From assembly GCA_022702705.1 (NCBI GenBank), contig CM040422.1, positions 34,991,270-35,055,269 of the forward strand: a DNA stretch of 64,000 bases. The letters are read 5' to 3'. This document shows positions 13,711-26,191 of the stretch, one piece after another. A program made the translations under genes and the position numbers. This DNA comes from Papilionanthe hookeriana x Papilionanthe teres (lineage: Eukaryota > Streptophyta > Magnoliopsida > Asparagales > Orchidaceae). The first letter of the stretch is position 1; every line of letters starts with the position of its first letter. The notes under the pieces were generated by a model. It worked only from the letters and a program-made list of their open reading frames with translations. It was not told the DNA's origin and did no database searches.

Positions 13711-15824
13711 TGTTGGCAAATTTTAGGTTGTGTGTTTTATTTTGAATGTGGGGTCGCCTACAGAAATTGTGGGCGAATTTTTAATTTAATTTAAATAAAT
13801 AATTTGAAAAGTAGTATTTGATTTTAAAAATAATTTTTAAATTTGAGGATTTTAAGATATGAAATCAAACCGACCTCACATCCCAAATAGTTTATATAAA
13901 CGAGCACCGTACCACAAGCCAGTGTGTACATCCCGAAGAATAGGCACACTTTGTAGACGATGGGGCTCGATTAAATAAACCGAGAAGATTTGTGACATCC
14001 GTTTGGTGCACGAACCAATTTTATAAGCCGATAAATTCCCCTGCTTAATATGAAAGCATTAAACGGGGTTTATATTACACAGGTTCTTTAAAATTCCCTA
14101 TAAGAGCAAGCCCCTATAGTTAATTACATCCTAAGTGACGGGAATCACCTAAGAAAACTCTCGATAATAATCAGTAATTCTGCTCCCAAGAATTTTAAAG
14201 TTTAAGTTTTCAAAGGATTGACTTTTGGAATTTCAATATGGAATGGATCAAATTTGGAACATTTTGTTTTGGGAATTCAAAGGAAGAAAAGTAGGAGAAA
14301 TTACGGATTCGAAGCGAACTTCGGTAATTTCCGACTATCCTATCGTTTGGCTTGGATTTAGGAAAGTCCTAAAGTTTATTTAATGTTTTGATCTTGCCAA
14401 TTTTAATTAATTAGGACTTATATTTGTATGACATGATCATACAAATAGCCTCGAAGATATGAGGGTTTATGTCGTACTAAACGACTACCTCGGAGTCCTA
14501 AGACCGGTTAGGGCTTAATTTACATGACATGATCATGCAAATGCCTAACAAAAGGTCGAGGATTTATGTTGCACTAGGCAAACTACCTCGAAGTCCTATG
14601 GCTTGGTTATTTAGTTCTAAGAATGGTTTTGTTGATGTAGATTCGAAGTTTCTGCGATGACGATGGCCGTGCTTTGCCACCGTACTCCGAGCTCCTTGTT
14701 GTTGCAGAGGTTTAGTTTTAGAAGTCATAAATCGGGAGATGAGAAAAGTGTTTTGGTTTAGAGAAAATCTTAATTTCCAAGTGTCTTTTTTATATTTTAT
14801 TTAAAACAAATCTTAAAGTTGATTATAACAACACCGGTTAAGATCCCGCGGTTCCATCCTTAGGCATCGTTATTTTATCGGATTCACTTAGTCCGGATGA
14901 ATTTGCTAAACTTAACTAAATGAGTTCCACACTTTCATTTAGACCGTGGGAAATCCCGTTAGCAACACGTAGGTTACATCATCAGAGGTATTCCCGATCA
15001 TCCGACGGGACGTTTTGATTTAGTTGTAATTGTAGTTTTGTGTTACTGTTTGTGATTAAATTTTGAGTTGTTTTATATTTTGAGATGTTGTAGCGGTGGA
15101 TTTTATCTTGTAATGACTTTTAATTTAGTTTTGGTTTCGGTTTTAGGGACTATCCTAAAGGTGTGGGTTTTTATGCAACGAGTTGTTTATCATGCGAAAA
15201 AAGTAAGTGCGATGCGATTAAGGAAATTGCTGATAATGTAAATTGCAATAAAATAAAAGCGTACACAGAGGGTCTTCTCGTCATCCCAAGTTGCACTTAA
15301 AACACAATTAGAATATTTAAGCAAGTTCCTAGGTAAAGCTAAGGGAAGGGTTATGGTTTTCTACCAAATTCCTAATCCTATATGTTAGTCATTTCCTATG
15401 ACGTCTAGGTTCTCGTGTTTTGGTTTGAGGACGATTTTCTTCATCAAAGAATAATTAAGTTCAATTGTTCTTATAAGTATCCTATCATATTGAGGAAGTG
15501 CTTAAGAAGAATCTCAAACATCTTTTTAATATTGCTTGGAATTGTTTTAAGTCAGAATGAATTTAATTATACGAATGAATTAATCGTCAGAGAATTCGAG
15601 TTTTGTTATCTTACTCGGTGAACTAGGGCATTTGAATATCCTATAAGTGGGGTAACATTTCATTTAATGTACTTATTTAGGAGTTATGATAACCAAAGCT
15701 TTCGAGGGCAAATTGATGTTGAAATGATTTGTGATTTAATTTAATTTCAGTTATCGGATTTAAATTTGGAATAGTGTTCAAGTTGCTTTATATTTAATTT
15801 CTTTATGTCTTAGGTGATGTTATT

Positions 15825-16260
15825 TAATTCAATTTAATTTAATTTAATTTGGTTTATTTTTTTAATTTGATTTATTTAATTTAATTTAATTTTAAATTTA
15901 ACTTGATTTTACTATTTTTTTTAATTTAATTTAATTTAATTTAATTTGGTTTAATTTAAATTAATATGATTTACTTTAATTTGTTTGATTTAATTTGATT
16001 TAATTATTTATTATTATATATATATTTTTTTAATTTAATTTAATTTAATTTAATATAATATGTTTTAATTTAATTTAATTTAACTTAATTTAATTTAATT
16101 ATTATTATTATTTTTTATTTTATTTAATTAATTTAATTTTAATTTTAATTAAATTTAATTCAATTTAATTTAATTTGTTCAATTTAATTTAATTTAATTC
16201 ATTTGATTTAATTTAATTTAAATTAATTTAATTTGTTTGATTTAATTGAATTTAATCTTT
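15825..16260. repeat. AATTT array in the solo LTR
   Basis: Imperfect AATTT array at the same LTR position as 11427-11700, longer here and with TATATATA and TTATTATTA interruptions. Confidence 0.75.
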
Positions 16261-18850
16261 AATTTAATTTAATTTTTAATTTTAATGATTAAGTCCTTTA
16301 ACATTTTAAAACTTAAATTTGAATTATCATTTTAATTAGGAATTAAATATTATTGAGATTGATTAATTTAGGGATCCTTAGATCAAAGAATAAATTTCTT
16401 CCTAATAATAATATCCTATTTAATAATTCCAACTTTATTATTCATCGAAATTTAATTAATTATTTAATTAAGGTTTATTTCACTTATTTTTAAATTGTTT
16501 AATAGGTTTCTACCCTTTCATTATTTAAATTTCAATCATCCAAATCAGATTAAGATTAAATATCTTACTTGTTAATTTTTATTAAAACCTAAAGTTTTAA
16601 TTAAAGGTTAAAATTTTTAATTACCACTTTGCCCTTCAAGCTTAACAATTTCATAACTCACTAAATTGAGCTTAAATGAACTTGAAATTTTTTATGTGAC
16701 TTCACTTATATGTCAATATAGACATGAGAGGAGAAAATGTGATTTTTCTGTGTTTAATTTATTTATATAATTATTTTGTAGAAAATAAGGATTTCCAAGG
16801 AAAATTTAATAACATGACCAAAAGAAAGTTTCTGTCCTTAAAAAAATTATGGGACATTTCTAATGACCAGAGGACCACTTGGACCAATTTTGGTGATTTT
16901 TTGAATTATATTATTTTTATTATAATTATTTTAAATTTTGGAGTATTAATTAATTTAAAAATAAAGTAAAGGTTGAAAAATTAATTTTATATTTTTCAAA
17001 ACTCTCTCTGATATCAAGGAAATCAGGGAATCAATTTTTATAATTTTCTGATTTTTCTTTGATTTATTATAATTATTTTAGTGAAAATGCTAGAAAATAC
17101 ATTTTTTTAATTTTAAAATTACCCTAGGGCTTTAAAATTTAATATCTCATTAAATAGACCTAAGAAAAATATGGGATTTGTTCCTAAGTGATTAAAATTT
17201 AAAATGTAACATTTTGGTGAATTTTATTATTTTTGTGATTTTTATTATTTTTTAATTATTAAAATATTAAAATAATACAAAAAATCAACTTTTTTTGAAA
17301 ATTACAATTTTATTTTTCTTAAATTCCCCTGATATCAGAGAGGCTTCAAAAGCAATTTGGTGAATTTTTGAAAAGTATTTTGAAAGTTATGAATTTTTAA
17401 AATTTAAATTGGCTAAATGGCTTAATCAACCCATTTAGTAGGGCTAACCAAGTCCAATTGACTTCAAATTTTTATGGTGGAATCCTCTGATCCCAAAGGT
17501 CAGTGGAGAATTGATTTCAAGTCAATTTGATGTGTGATTAGTTCTAATTAATTAAGGAGCTATTTTGGGTGTTTAAGCCAATTAGGGTCATTTTAAATGA
17601 ACTAGTTCAAAACCTATTTTTCCTAGGGTCCTGCGGTCATAAGAAACATCACCAAATTTTCCTAGAATTTATTTCACAACATGCTAATTATTGGAATTAA
17701 AATACTCAAAACAGTAACATGAATTTGAAAAATCAATAACTTCTCATAGGGATGGCCTCCGACTTTGGAAAATTCGGGGAATGTTCCCAAATTCGGAGGC
17801 TTCAAAAGCCACTATGGTCTCATGCCATTCTGAATTTCCTATATGCATGGAGAATTAAAACAATGCAGAAGGGAAATAAATCATTAAAAATAAAATACTT
17901 GATTAAATTAAATGATTTCTTTTCTACATTATTCTCCTCTGTTCACTGAGCAAGAGGGTATTTTTATTTTATTTTTCTGATTTTTCTACACAAAGTTATG
18001 GATTTTTGAAGTTTAGGGAATTAAATAAATAGAAAAATACCCTAATTTTCTATTTATCCATGCGGCGCCGCGTCAACCTCGGCAGCTCCGAAACGCCGCG
18101 TGGCGCTCTCAGATTTGAGCCTCCATCTGACTCGGCGCTCCGGGGGCCCGCTGTGTCGTTCCATCTCCTGATCCGGCGCGATCCTGGCCGTTCGTCCGCG
18201 CGTGTATTAAATGAACGGCATCCGTTCATCGTCCCCAGGCGTCCTTACCGAGAACCGTCCATCTTCTAGGCCTAAGATCTCACTCGATACTTAACCAAAT
18301 TTAACGTTCTTATACTACATGGATTCGTCTCGAGAAGACGAACATATCCATACGGTTTATGTGGCATAAAATTGATTCAATGAAAATGGAGAATGTTCGA
18401 AGCTCGGGAAGAAGAGTGAGGCCATACCTTTGCTCGGAGAAGTGTGGCTTCGATCTGAGGGTTGTTTCACCTTCGATTGGATCCCAGCAAGCTCCAGATG
18501 AAGTCCCTTGGCCTGGTGAATTATCTAGGTAGGATTTCTACCACAGCCGATCACAAAGCTTGGAGGCTGGAGCAACTGGGTGGCCTGGAGATGGGGCTTT
18601 CAGTGGGGAACTTCTCCTCTTGGTCCACTGAAGGTGTAGGACCGGTCGATTTGAGGATTGGCTCAGCTGTGGCAAAGTGTCCTGGTTTTGGGTGAAATTT
18701 CGGTTGAGAAATTGGGTTCGTTGGTGGGGATTAGGGCAAATTGACACTGGGGATCAACTGCTCTAAGGGTGGAGAAGGGTTTGGAACAATTTTGGTAGAG
18801 TTTCGGCAAGGTGTGTGCAACTCTCCTCTCATGGCCGTGAGGGGGTCGGG

Positions 18851-18860
18851 TTTAAATAGA
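18851..18860 (-). promoter_or_regulatory. TATA-like site in the solo LTR
   Basis: TTTAAATAGA on plus, TCTATTTAAA on minus, at the conserved position about 2.35 kb from the hairpin end of the LTR. Confidence 0.4.
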
Positions 18861-21179
18861 GGTGGATGGAGGGCCTCCCGGGGAGAGTTATGGCTTGGGA
18901 TCAGTTTGCTCTTGGCAAGAGAAGAACAGCTACAATGGCCATTGGGGATGGGGCAGCTCAGCAGGTGAGAATTTCAATTTTGGGATCACATGTGAGCTCT
19001 CGGGTGTGGTGTTTTCTGGCGACCTTGTTCCTGGCCGGCCAGGCATTGGTCACCATCAAGCTCGGGGAGGTCATGGCTGGGGCTTAGTGTATTCAATTGG
19101 CTGTTGCCAATTGTAAAATGGTTGGATCAAAATGGAATGGGGATATGGCTAATCTTGGCTAGGTTTGGTCAACCCATTTGTTTGGGCTGGGTTCACCTCC
19201 CCATGGCTAGCCTTGAGGCTGAGAAGATCGGTTAGGTTAGGCGATCAAAAGGTGGTGATGTCCTTATCCAAGAATATTTGGATTAAATCTTGGTTAAGGG
19301 GTATCATGGGTGAGGTTAAAGACTTTTAGGAATTAAGGAAAGCTCCCTCTCCTCTTACCCAATGTGGTATGGTCACATGTCAAACAATTCACATGGCTTG
19401 CATGTGGCTTAAGAATGGCTTCATGGCTCACCTTTGGCTTGGGAAAAGTTGAGTCAATTTCATGGAAATGGATTTAAGAAAAATTTTGGTATTTAGGGGT
19501 GATTTGGCATGAGGCTTGATTTGGAATTATTTGATGATGGGATTGGAACTTAGGGAATGGCTTTGATTAAATGGATGGCAAATGGAAATGTCATGTGGGT
19601 TTTGTCATGAACTTTGTGCTTTTGAATTTGTCTTGGATGGGCTTTTAGGAAGGTTTAAGGGAAGTGGGCTTTAGGCTTGAAAATAAATTGGTGGATGGGA
19701 AATTTTTAAAAGTTTGGACCAAATAATTGTTGGGTTTGGTTTAGGAATGTGCCATGAGTAATTTGAAACAAGTTTGGAGTGATTCGGGTTTGCATTGGGT
19801 TGAATTTGGGCTTTTTGGTAAAGTGGCCAATGTAGGTCAAATTGGGCTAATTTGGGCCAATATTGAAATAATGTTGAAATTGGTGTAAAATTAATGTTGG
19901 GAATTGTTTATAGGGCTGTTTCAAAGAGGTTTTGGCTTTGGTTGGGCTTTGATTTTGGGGTTTGGGTTCATTTGGGTTAGGTTTGGGTTTAGATCAAAAT
20001 TGGGCTTTTTGGCTTTGGATTGAATTTAAGTGGGGTTTGGGTATAAATGTTGGGCAAATCATGTTAGTGTTTTGTTTGTAGGGATGTTAAGGAAGGTTTA
20101 GAAAAGATTTGGGATTAATTGGAGTTGAATTGGGTGAGTTTGGGTTAGGTTTGGGTCATGGGTCCAAATTGGGCCTTAAGGCCAAAAGTGGAATTGGATC
20201 CAAATGTCAATCAAATTGAACTTGGATTTGGTCTAGATTGGTGTTGAGAATGTTGAATGGAAGTTTAGAATTGAATTGGACCAGAATTTGGGTCAATTGG
20301 GTTGGTTTGGTTTGACATTGGGTTCACTTTGGGTTAAAATGGGTCAAATTGGGGTTTTTGATAAAAGTAGGGTAAATTGACAAAATTGGCCCATGGTGTA
20401 GTTGAACAAAATGAAATTGGTAATATTTGGGATTTTCTGGAATTTGCTGGGAATTTTCTGAATTTTTGGATTTTTGGGTCAAGAAGGGTATTTTGGGTAT
20501 TTGGAGGGTATTGGGAGGTATTTTTGGAATTTTTGGTATTTTTGGCTATGAATGATCAATTTGAGTGATATGGAAATGTTTGGGATTGGTTTTGAGGAAT
20601 TTTGAGTGATTTGGAAATTTTGGAGGATTTCAAGGGTTTTGGGTAGGTAGGCTAGGGTCCCGGGGGTCAAAAATTGAAAATTTGGAAAATTGAAAATTAG
20701 GTGAATATAAGTGAAATGAAATCATTTTGGTTGAGCCATGAAGCCATATTAAGCCTATATGAGCCATGAGAGGACTCATTTGAGGCATTCACTATGTTGT
20801 TCTTAACCCTCTTAGCCGAGGGCTTAGGGGTTAAGGATCATCCATGTGAATCACTTTCATGAGTCAGGAGATCAAGTTGGGTATAGGTGTGTGAAAGTGT
20901 AGTGTATAAATGTAGTGTATGTGTAAGTCAACCCTCAATAGACCAGGCCACCCAGGGCAGTCCTAAGGCGAAAGAGTCCTATAGGAACCCATCCGTTAAA
21001 CTTCCACATTTGATTTCAACCCTCTAGGTGATTAGGGGTCTACAATCAAATTTGTGGAGATTGCAGGGAGTTAAGAAGTGGTTTGAAATTCTAGGTGGTG
21101 GGTTACACTTCTAGTCCTCTAAGATAGTCAAAGGAAAAGCCTAAGGCTAGATCCTGAGTACTAAAAAAGAAGAAGAGAT

Positions 21180-21200
21180 GACCTCATCAAAAATGAGGTC
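21180..21200. repeat. LTR-terminal hairpin of the solo LTR
   Basis: GACCTCAT / ATGAGGTC with a 5-base loop, followed by AACA and then the target duplication. Confidence 0.75.
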
Positions 21201-21204
21201 AACA

Positions 21205-24200
21205 GTACCATCGCGTTGTCCGACTCAATCCAGACCATCCGCTCGATACACGCTCGATCCGACGGCTCCCAGTCATCGTCTACGACTGGTGTGCACCCGT
21301 GACCGTCAACCTTCTAACCCTAATTTCTCATTCGATTCTCAATGGATTTTTGTGTTCTTATGGTCTATGGATTCATCTTGAAGAGACGAACACATCCATA
21401 CGGTAAACATGCATTAAAATGGATTCAAATTAAATGGAGAATCTCTGTAAGCTTGGGAAGAAGAATGAGTCCACACCTTTGCTCAGAGAAGTGAAGCTTC
21501 AATCTGAGGGTTGTGTCACCTTTGATTGGGTACAAGCAAGCTCCAGATGAAGTCCCTTGGCCTGGTGAATTGTCCAGGTATGATTTCGACCACAGCCGAT
21601 TACAAAGCTTGGAGTCCGGAACGGATGGGTGGCTCTGGAGAAGGGGCTTTTGCTGGTAAACTTCTTCTCTTGGTACGGTTAAGGTGTAGGACCAATCAAT
21701 TTGGGGATTGGCTCACTGTGGAGAAGTGTCCTGGTTTTGGGCTTGGATTTCAACTGCGAAATTGAGCTCGCGGAGAGGAAATGGCAGGGGGATTTCAGTG
21801 GGGATCAAGTTCTCTATGTGTGGGGAGTAGTCTGGAATGATTTTGGTAGAGTTTCCTTAAGGTTGGTTCATCACCTCCTCCATGGCCGAGAGAGGTGGGG
21901 TTTAAATAGGAGAGGCTAGAGGGCCTCCCAGGGGGAGTTAGGGCTTGGGATCAGCTGCTTAGGTCAAGGGAAGAACAGCCATGGCAGCCACTGGACTTGG
22001 GGCAGCTCAGCAAGGGAGAATTTCAATGTTGGCTCACATGTGAGCTCTCGGGTGTGGTGTTTTCCGGTGATCCAGGATGCTGGCCGGCAGGCATGGGTCA
22101 CCCTCAGGTTTAGGTGGGTCAGGGTTGGGGTTTTGTGTAGGCAATGGACCAATGCCATGTGTAAAGGGCTTGAATTAAAATGGAATGGAGATAAGGTCAC
22201 TTTGGGTTCAAATCGGTCAACCCACAATCTTGGGTTTGGTGCACCCTTCCAAGTTCTGGTTTTGGGCTGGGAGGATCATGTGAGTCAACCTACCAAAGGT
22301 AGTGAAGTCCACATCAAGGTTTAGGTGGCAAAGTATGGTTTAGAGTGTATCATGTTTAAGGTAAAAATAGTTTAAAAAAGGTTTAAGAAAGAGATCCCCT
22401 CTCTTGCCATTAATTGCTTGGTGAGGTGGAAAGTAGATTCCATGGCTCTCATGGCTCCCATGTGGCTTATGCATGGCTTCATGGCTCCATTTGGCTTGGG
22501 AAAAGTTTAGTCAACTTTCATGAGGAAGGGTGTTGGAAATTTTTATGGATTTAAGGAGAATTGTCATAAGGCTTGATTTGGATTGGTTTAATGATGATCT
22601 TGAAACTTAGGGGTGATTTTGATTAAATGGATGATGAGGGGAAGTGTCATGTGGGCTTTGGATGAATTTTGGGCCTTTTGAAGTCATTTTTGATGGGCTT
22701 TTAGGAAGGTTAAAGGGGATGGGACTTTAGGTTTAAGAATGAATTCATGGATCGGAATTTTGTAGAAGTTTGGGCCAAATAATTGTTGGGTTTGGTTCAG
22801 GGATATGTCATGAGTGATTTGAAATGAGTTTGGAGTGATTTCGGTTTGAATTGGGTTGGATTTGGGCCTCTTTGGTAAATGAGCCAATGTTGGTCAAATT
22901 GGGCTAACGTGGGCCAATGTTGGGCTAGGGTTGAAATTAATGTAAAATTAATGTTGGGAAATGTTTATGGGAGTGTTTCAAAGAGGTTTTGACTTTGGTT
23001 GGGTTTTGATTTTAGGGTTTGGGCTTATTTGGGTTAGGTTTGGGTTTAGGTCAAAATTGGGCCTTTTGTTTTTGGGTTGAATTTGAGTGGGGTTTGGGTC
23101 CAAATTTTGGGCAAATCATGTTAGCGTTTTGTTTGTGGGGATGTTAGGGAAGGTTTAGAAAAGGTTTGGGGTTAATTGGAGTTGAATTGGGTTAGTTTGG
23201 GCTAAGTTTGGGTCATGGGTCCAAATTAGGCTTTAAGGTCAAAAGTGAAATTGGATTCAAATGTTAATCAAATCGGACTTGGATTTGGTCTAGATTGATA
23301 TTGTGGATGTTAAATTGAAGTTTAGAATTGAATTGGACCAGAATTTGGGTCAATTGGGTAGGTTTAGTTTGACATTGGGTTCACTTTGGGTTAAAATGGG
23401 TCAAATTGAGGATTTTGACAAAAGTGGGGTAAATTGACAAAATTGGCCAATGGTGTAGTTGGACAAAATGAAATTGGGAATATTTGGGAGTTTTTGAAAT
23501 TTTCTGGGAATTTTCTGAATTTTTGGATTTTTTGGATAAGAGGGGCTTTTTGGGTATTTGGAGAGTATTGTGGAGTATTTTTGGAATTTTTTTTTTGGTA
23601 TTTTTGGCTATGGATGATCAATTTGAGTGGAGGGAAATGTTTAGGAATGATTTTGGGGAATTTTGGGTAATTTAGGTGATTTTGCAAATTTTGGGTAGTT
23701 TCAAGGGCATTTGGTAGGTTTGGTGGGTACGGGGTCCTAGGGGTCGAAAATTGAAAATTTAGAAAATTGAAGATTGGGTAAATGTAAGTGGAATGAAATC
23801 ATTTTGGTTGAGCCATGAAGCCATATCAAGCCCACATGAGCCATGAAGGGACTCATTTGAGGCATTCACTATGATGTTCCTAACCCTCTTAGCCAAGGGC
23901 TTATGGGTTAAGGACCATCCATGTGAATCACCTCCATGAGTCAGGAGGTCAAGTTGGGTATGGGTGTGGTTTTAGGAGGTGTGTGAAAGTGTAGTGTATA
24001 AGTGTAGTGTGTACGTAAGTCGGCACACCGGACCAAGCCACCCGGGCGATCTGAGGCGAAAGAGTCACTATAGGAACTCATCCTTTAAACTTCCACATTT
24101 GATTTCGACCCTCTAGGTGATTAGGGGTCTACAATCAAGTTTGTGGAGTTTGCAGGGAGTTAAGAGGTGTTTTGAAATTCTAAAAGGTAGGTTCCACTTC

Positions 24201-24292
24201 TAGTCCTCTAAAATAGTCAAAGGAAAAGCCTAAGGCTAGATCCTAAGTACTAAAGAGAGGAGAGAAGACCCCATAAAAAAATGAGGTCATCA
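21205..24292 (-). mobile_element. E1 3' LTR, right piece
   Basis: The LTR resumes with GTACCATCGCG after the nested insertion and ends at TCATCA. Over about 370 bp (21205-21580 against 37704-38060) I counted 21 differences by eye from the E1 5' LTR, roughly 94 percent identity, many of them CpG-type transitions. It is clearly less like the nested solo copy, which supports pairing it with 36817-40804 as the two LTRs of one element. In minus orientation this is the start (U3 side) of the 3' LTR. Confidence 0.8.
24267..24288. repeat. LTR-terminal hairpin of the E1 3' LTR
   Basis: GACCCCAT / ATGAGGTC, one T-to-C change in the left arm that leaves a G-C to A-C mismatch; loop of 6 A. Confidence 0.65.
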
Positions 24293-24294
24293 AA

Positions 24295-24312
24295 TGGACC
24301 CCCAATAGGTGT
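24295..24312 (-). promoter_or_regulatory. LTR-adjacent priming-type motif (polypurine or PBS-like)
   Basis: On plus this reads TGGACCCCCAATAGGTGT, two bases outside the LTR end. On minus it is ACACCTATTGGGGGTCCA just before the 3' LTR, where a polypurine tract is expected. The plus reading looks like a primer-binding site. E2 has the same motif at 49920-49936, and an inverted copy sits in the E1 leader at 36595-36612. I favour the minus reading because of gene orientation, but the G run is short and the call is uncertain. Confidence 0.4.
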
Positions 24313-24615
24313 GGTGTGCTATCTAAGCACACCGCGCGTATTGGCATTGACCGAAGTGATCAACAAAACCAACACAGAAGTCTAAGTGACAAACTTGGGA
24401 CAGCGTAGAAGAGTTTCCGCTGGGGAGTGTCAAGTATATCTCTGAGACTGGAGATTCCTAAACTCTCACTGGGGAAAGGAAAAGGAGGTGAATCCCAAAT
24501 CGCATAATCTGGGGGAATTTCTATTCAGATTTCATTTTATTTCAGTTTAAATTTTGATGTGTGAGCTCATATTTTAGTTTGAGCTTGAAATGAAAATTGG
24601 AATTTTGTGGTTTTA
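24313..24615 (-). other. E1 3' untranslated region next to the LTR
   Basis: Non-coding. The first 70 bases (the GTGGTGTGCT block to CAACACAGAAGTC-like sequence) are shared with E2 at 49930-50005, so this stretch is conserved between the two elements while the arrays beside it differ. Confidence 0.5.
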
Positions 24616-25412
24616 GATGTAACATCTTCAACCTCAAAAGAAAATTGAATTGATTGGATTGAACCATTACAATGAGGAAAGATCTCAGAGCAATGCGGTA
24701 TTGGATGTAAAATCCTTAATCTCAAGAGTTTGATTTTGATGTATTTCATTGCAGTAGGGATAAAACCTAAAGTAATGCAGTATCAGATGTAAAATCCTCA
24801 ACCTCAAAAATTTGAGTTTGATGTATTTCATTGTGATAAGGAAAGAACCTAAAGCAATGCAGTCTCGGATGTAAAATCCTCAACCCCAAAAGTTTGATTT
24901 TGATGTATTTCATTGCGATAGGGAAAGAACCTAAAGCAATGCAGCCTCGGATGTAAAATCCTCAACCCTATGAATTTGATTTTGAAGTATTTCATTGCGA
25001 TAGGGGAAGAATCCTAAAGCAATGCAGTATCGGATGTAAAATCCTTAACCCCAAGAATTTGAGTTTGATGTATTTCTTTGCGATATGGAAAAAACCTAAA
25101 GCAATGCAGTCTCGGATGTAAAATCCTCAACCTCAAAAGTTTGATTTTGATGTATTTCATTGTGATAGGGAAAGAACCTAAAGCAATGCAGTCTCGGATG
25201 TAAAATCCTCAACCCCAAAAGTTTGATTTTGATGTATTTCATTGCAATAGGGAAAGAATCCTAAAGCAATGCAGTCTAGGATGTAAAATCCTCAACCCCA
25301 AGAAATTTGATTTTGATGTATTTCATTGCGATAGGGAAAGAACCTAAAACAATGCAGTCTCGGATGTAAAATCCTCAACCCCAAAAGTTTGATTTTTGAT
25401 GTAATTGATTTT
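24616..25412. repeat. 82-bp tandem array, about 10 copies
   Basis: Successive GATGTAAAATCCT blocks start at 24704, 24786, 24868, 24950, 25033, 25115, 25197, 25280 and 25363, giving a period of 82-83 bp; an earlier degenerate unit starts at 24616. Each unit also carries AAAGCAATGCAG and TTTGATTTTGATGTATTTC. Open frames within it (for example 25292-25540 minus) are by-products of the repeat. Tandem arrays in the 3' untranslated region are a known habit of Tat and Ogre elements. Confidence 0.92.
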
Positions 25413-26191
25413 GTAAAGATTTGTAGTGTTGATTTGAAAAGTGTGGAATTTTGGTGTTTCGAGAATTTCATGAAAGTTGTAAAAGATTTTTGTGGAAAGA
25501 AATAGATTAGGAGGGAATATGTAGATGCTACATATCCCACTCAAAAGAGTTGATCGAAAGTTGCTGGTTTGGATTGGATATAATTTCTCGCCATCAGATC
25601 CGAATCAAAAACCTCGTGGCTCCGTGTTAATGGAATTGACCGCTTCCATCCCAGACAAGGGAGAGAGTAGAATGGATTGGATCTCAGATTTGGAAGGTTG
25701 AATTAGAATTTGATTGAGATTTGATTTAAAATTTGTGTTCATTTTATTTGTCCTTTAACGATTTAAATTTGCCTTATCGTTCATTTAATGTTCATGTGGA
25801 TTTGGCGTTCATTATTTTTTTAGATTTTTTTAAGGAAAGCTTTTTTATTCTTTTTGTTTCTTTTCTGTTCTTTGTTCCAAGTTCATTTAACTTTAATGGC
25901 ATTTCCCAGTCAATTTGCACAAAAGAGGTGAAGGCCAAAATGTGACATGGTCACTTTCATTCCAATCATGTTGAAGATACATCATACAACTCGATCTGGA
26001 ATACATCTCAGACAATCCATGTAGACTCAAAACGGACTATGTATGATCTTTGTCGATCCATCCAAAAAGGCAACTGTCAGAAATCCATGTCTGAATAGTG
26101 AGGTACATGGTCAATAACATCACCTTCCAAACCATCCCTGGCAAGGATGTCGTATGGATGTACGTTGGAGGTGTGATATTTTCTATATAAC
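25413..26191 (-). other. E1 spacer between the tandem array and the AlkB ORF
   Basis: About 780 bp with no supportable ORF. It has a T-rich stretch at 25730-25880 and then more mixed sequence. In minus orientation it is the 3' untranslated region directly after the AlkB stop codon. E2 has an equivalent T-rich zone at 52020-52250. Confidence 0.45.

Larger units (their letters stand above)
13711..21204 (-). mobile_element. Complete 7494-bp solo LTR, same Tat-type family
   Basis: Starts TGTTGG and ends TCAACA on plus, flanked by GTACC on both sides, and inserted into another LTR of the same family. No internal coding sequence lies between the ends, so this is a solo LTR left by LTR-LTR recombination. 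It holds, left to right, a segment with TTTATATAAAC near 13895, the AATTT array, a CpG-rich patch (about 18060-18230), the TATA-like site at 18851, a G/T-rich region and the terminal hairpin. It is closer to the partial LTR at 1-3853 than to the E1 LTRs (compare 18060-18250 with 660-850). The length is unusual for an LTR. Confidence 0.88.

Noticed and set aside
24616..25412. CRISPR-like array
   Set aside because: Whole 82-bp units repeat without unique spacers, and the setting is a plant retrotransposon.
24293..26191. A plus-strand element starting with a TGGACCCCCAATAGG primer-binding site and colliding with a minus-strand element
   Set aside because: E2 shows the same layout, the flanking LTRs of E1 are a matched pair, and no plus-strand coding follows. 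A single minus-strand element is simpler, though the motif remains ambiguous.
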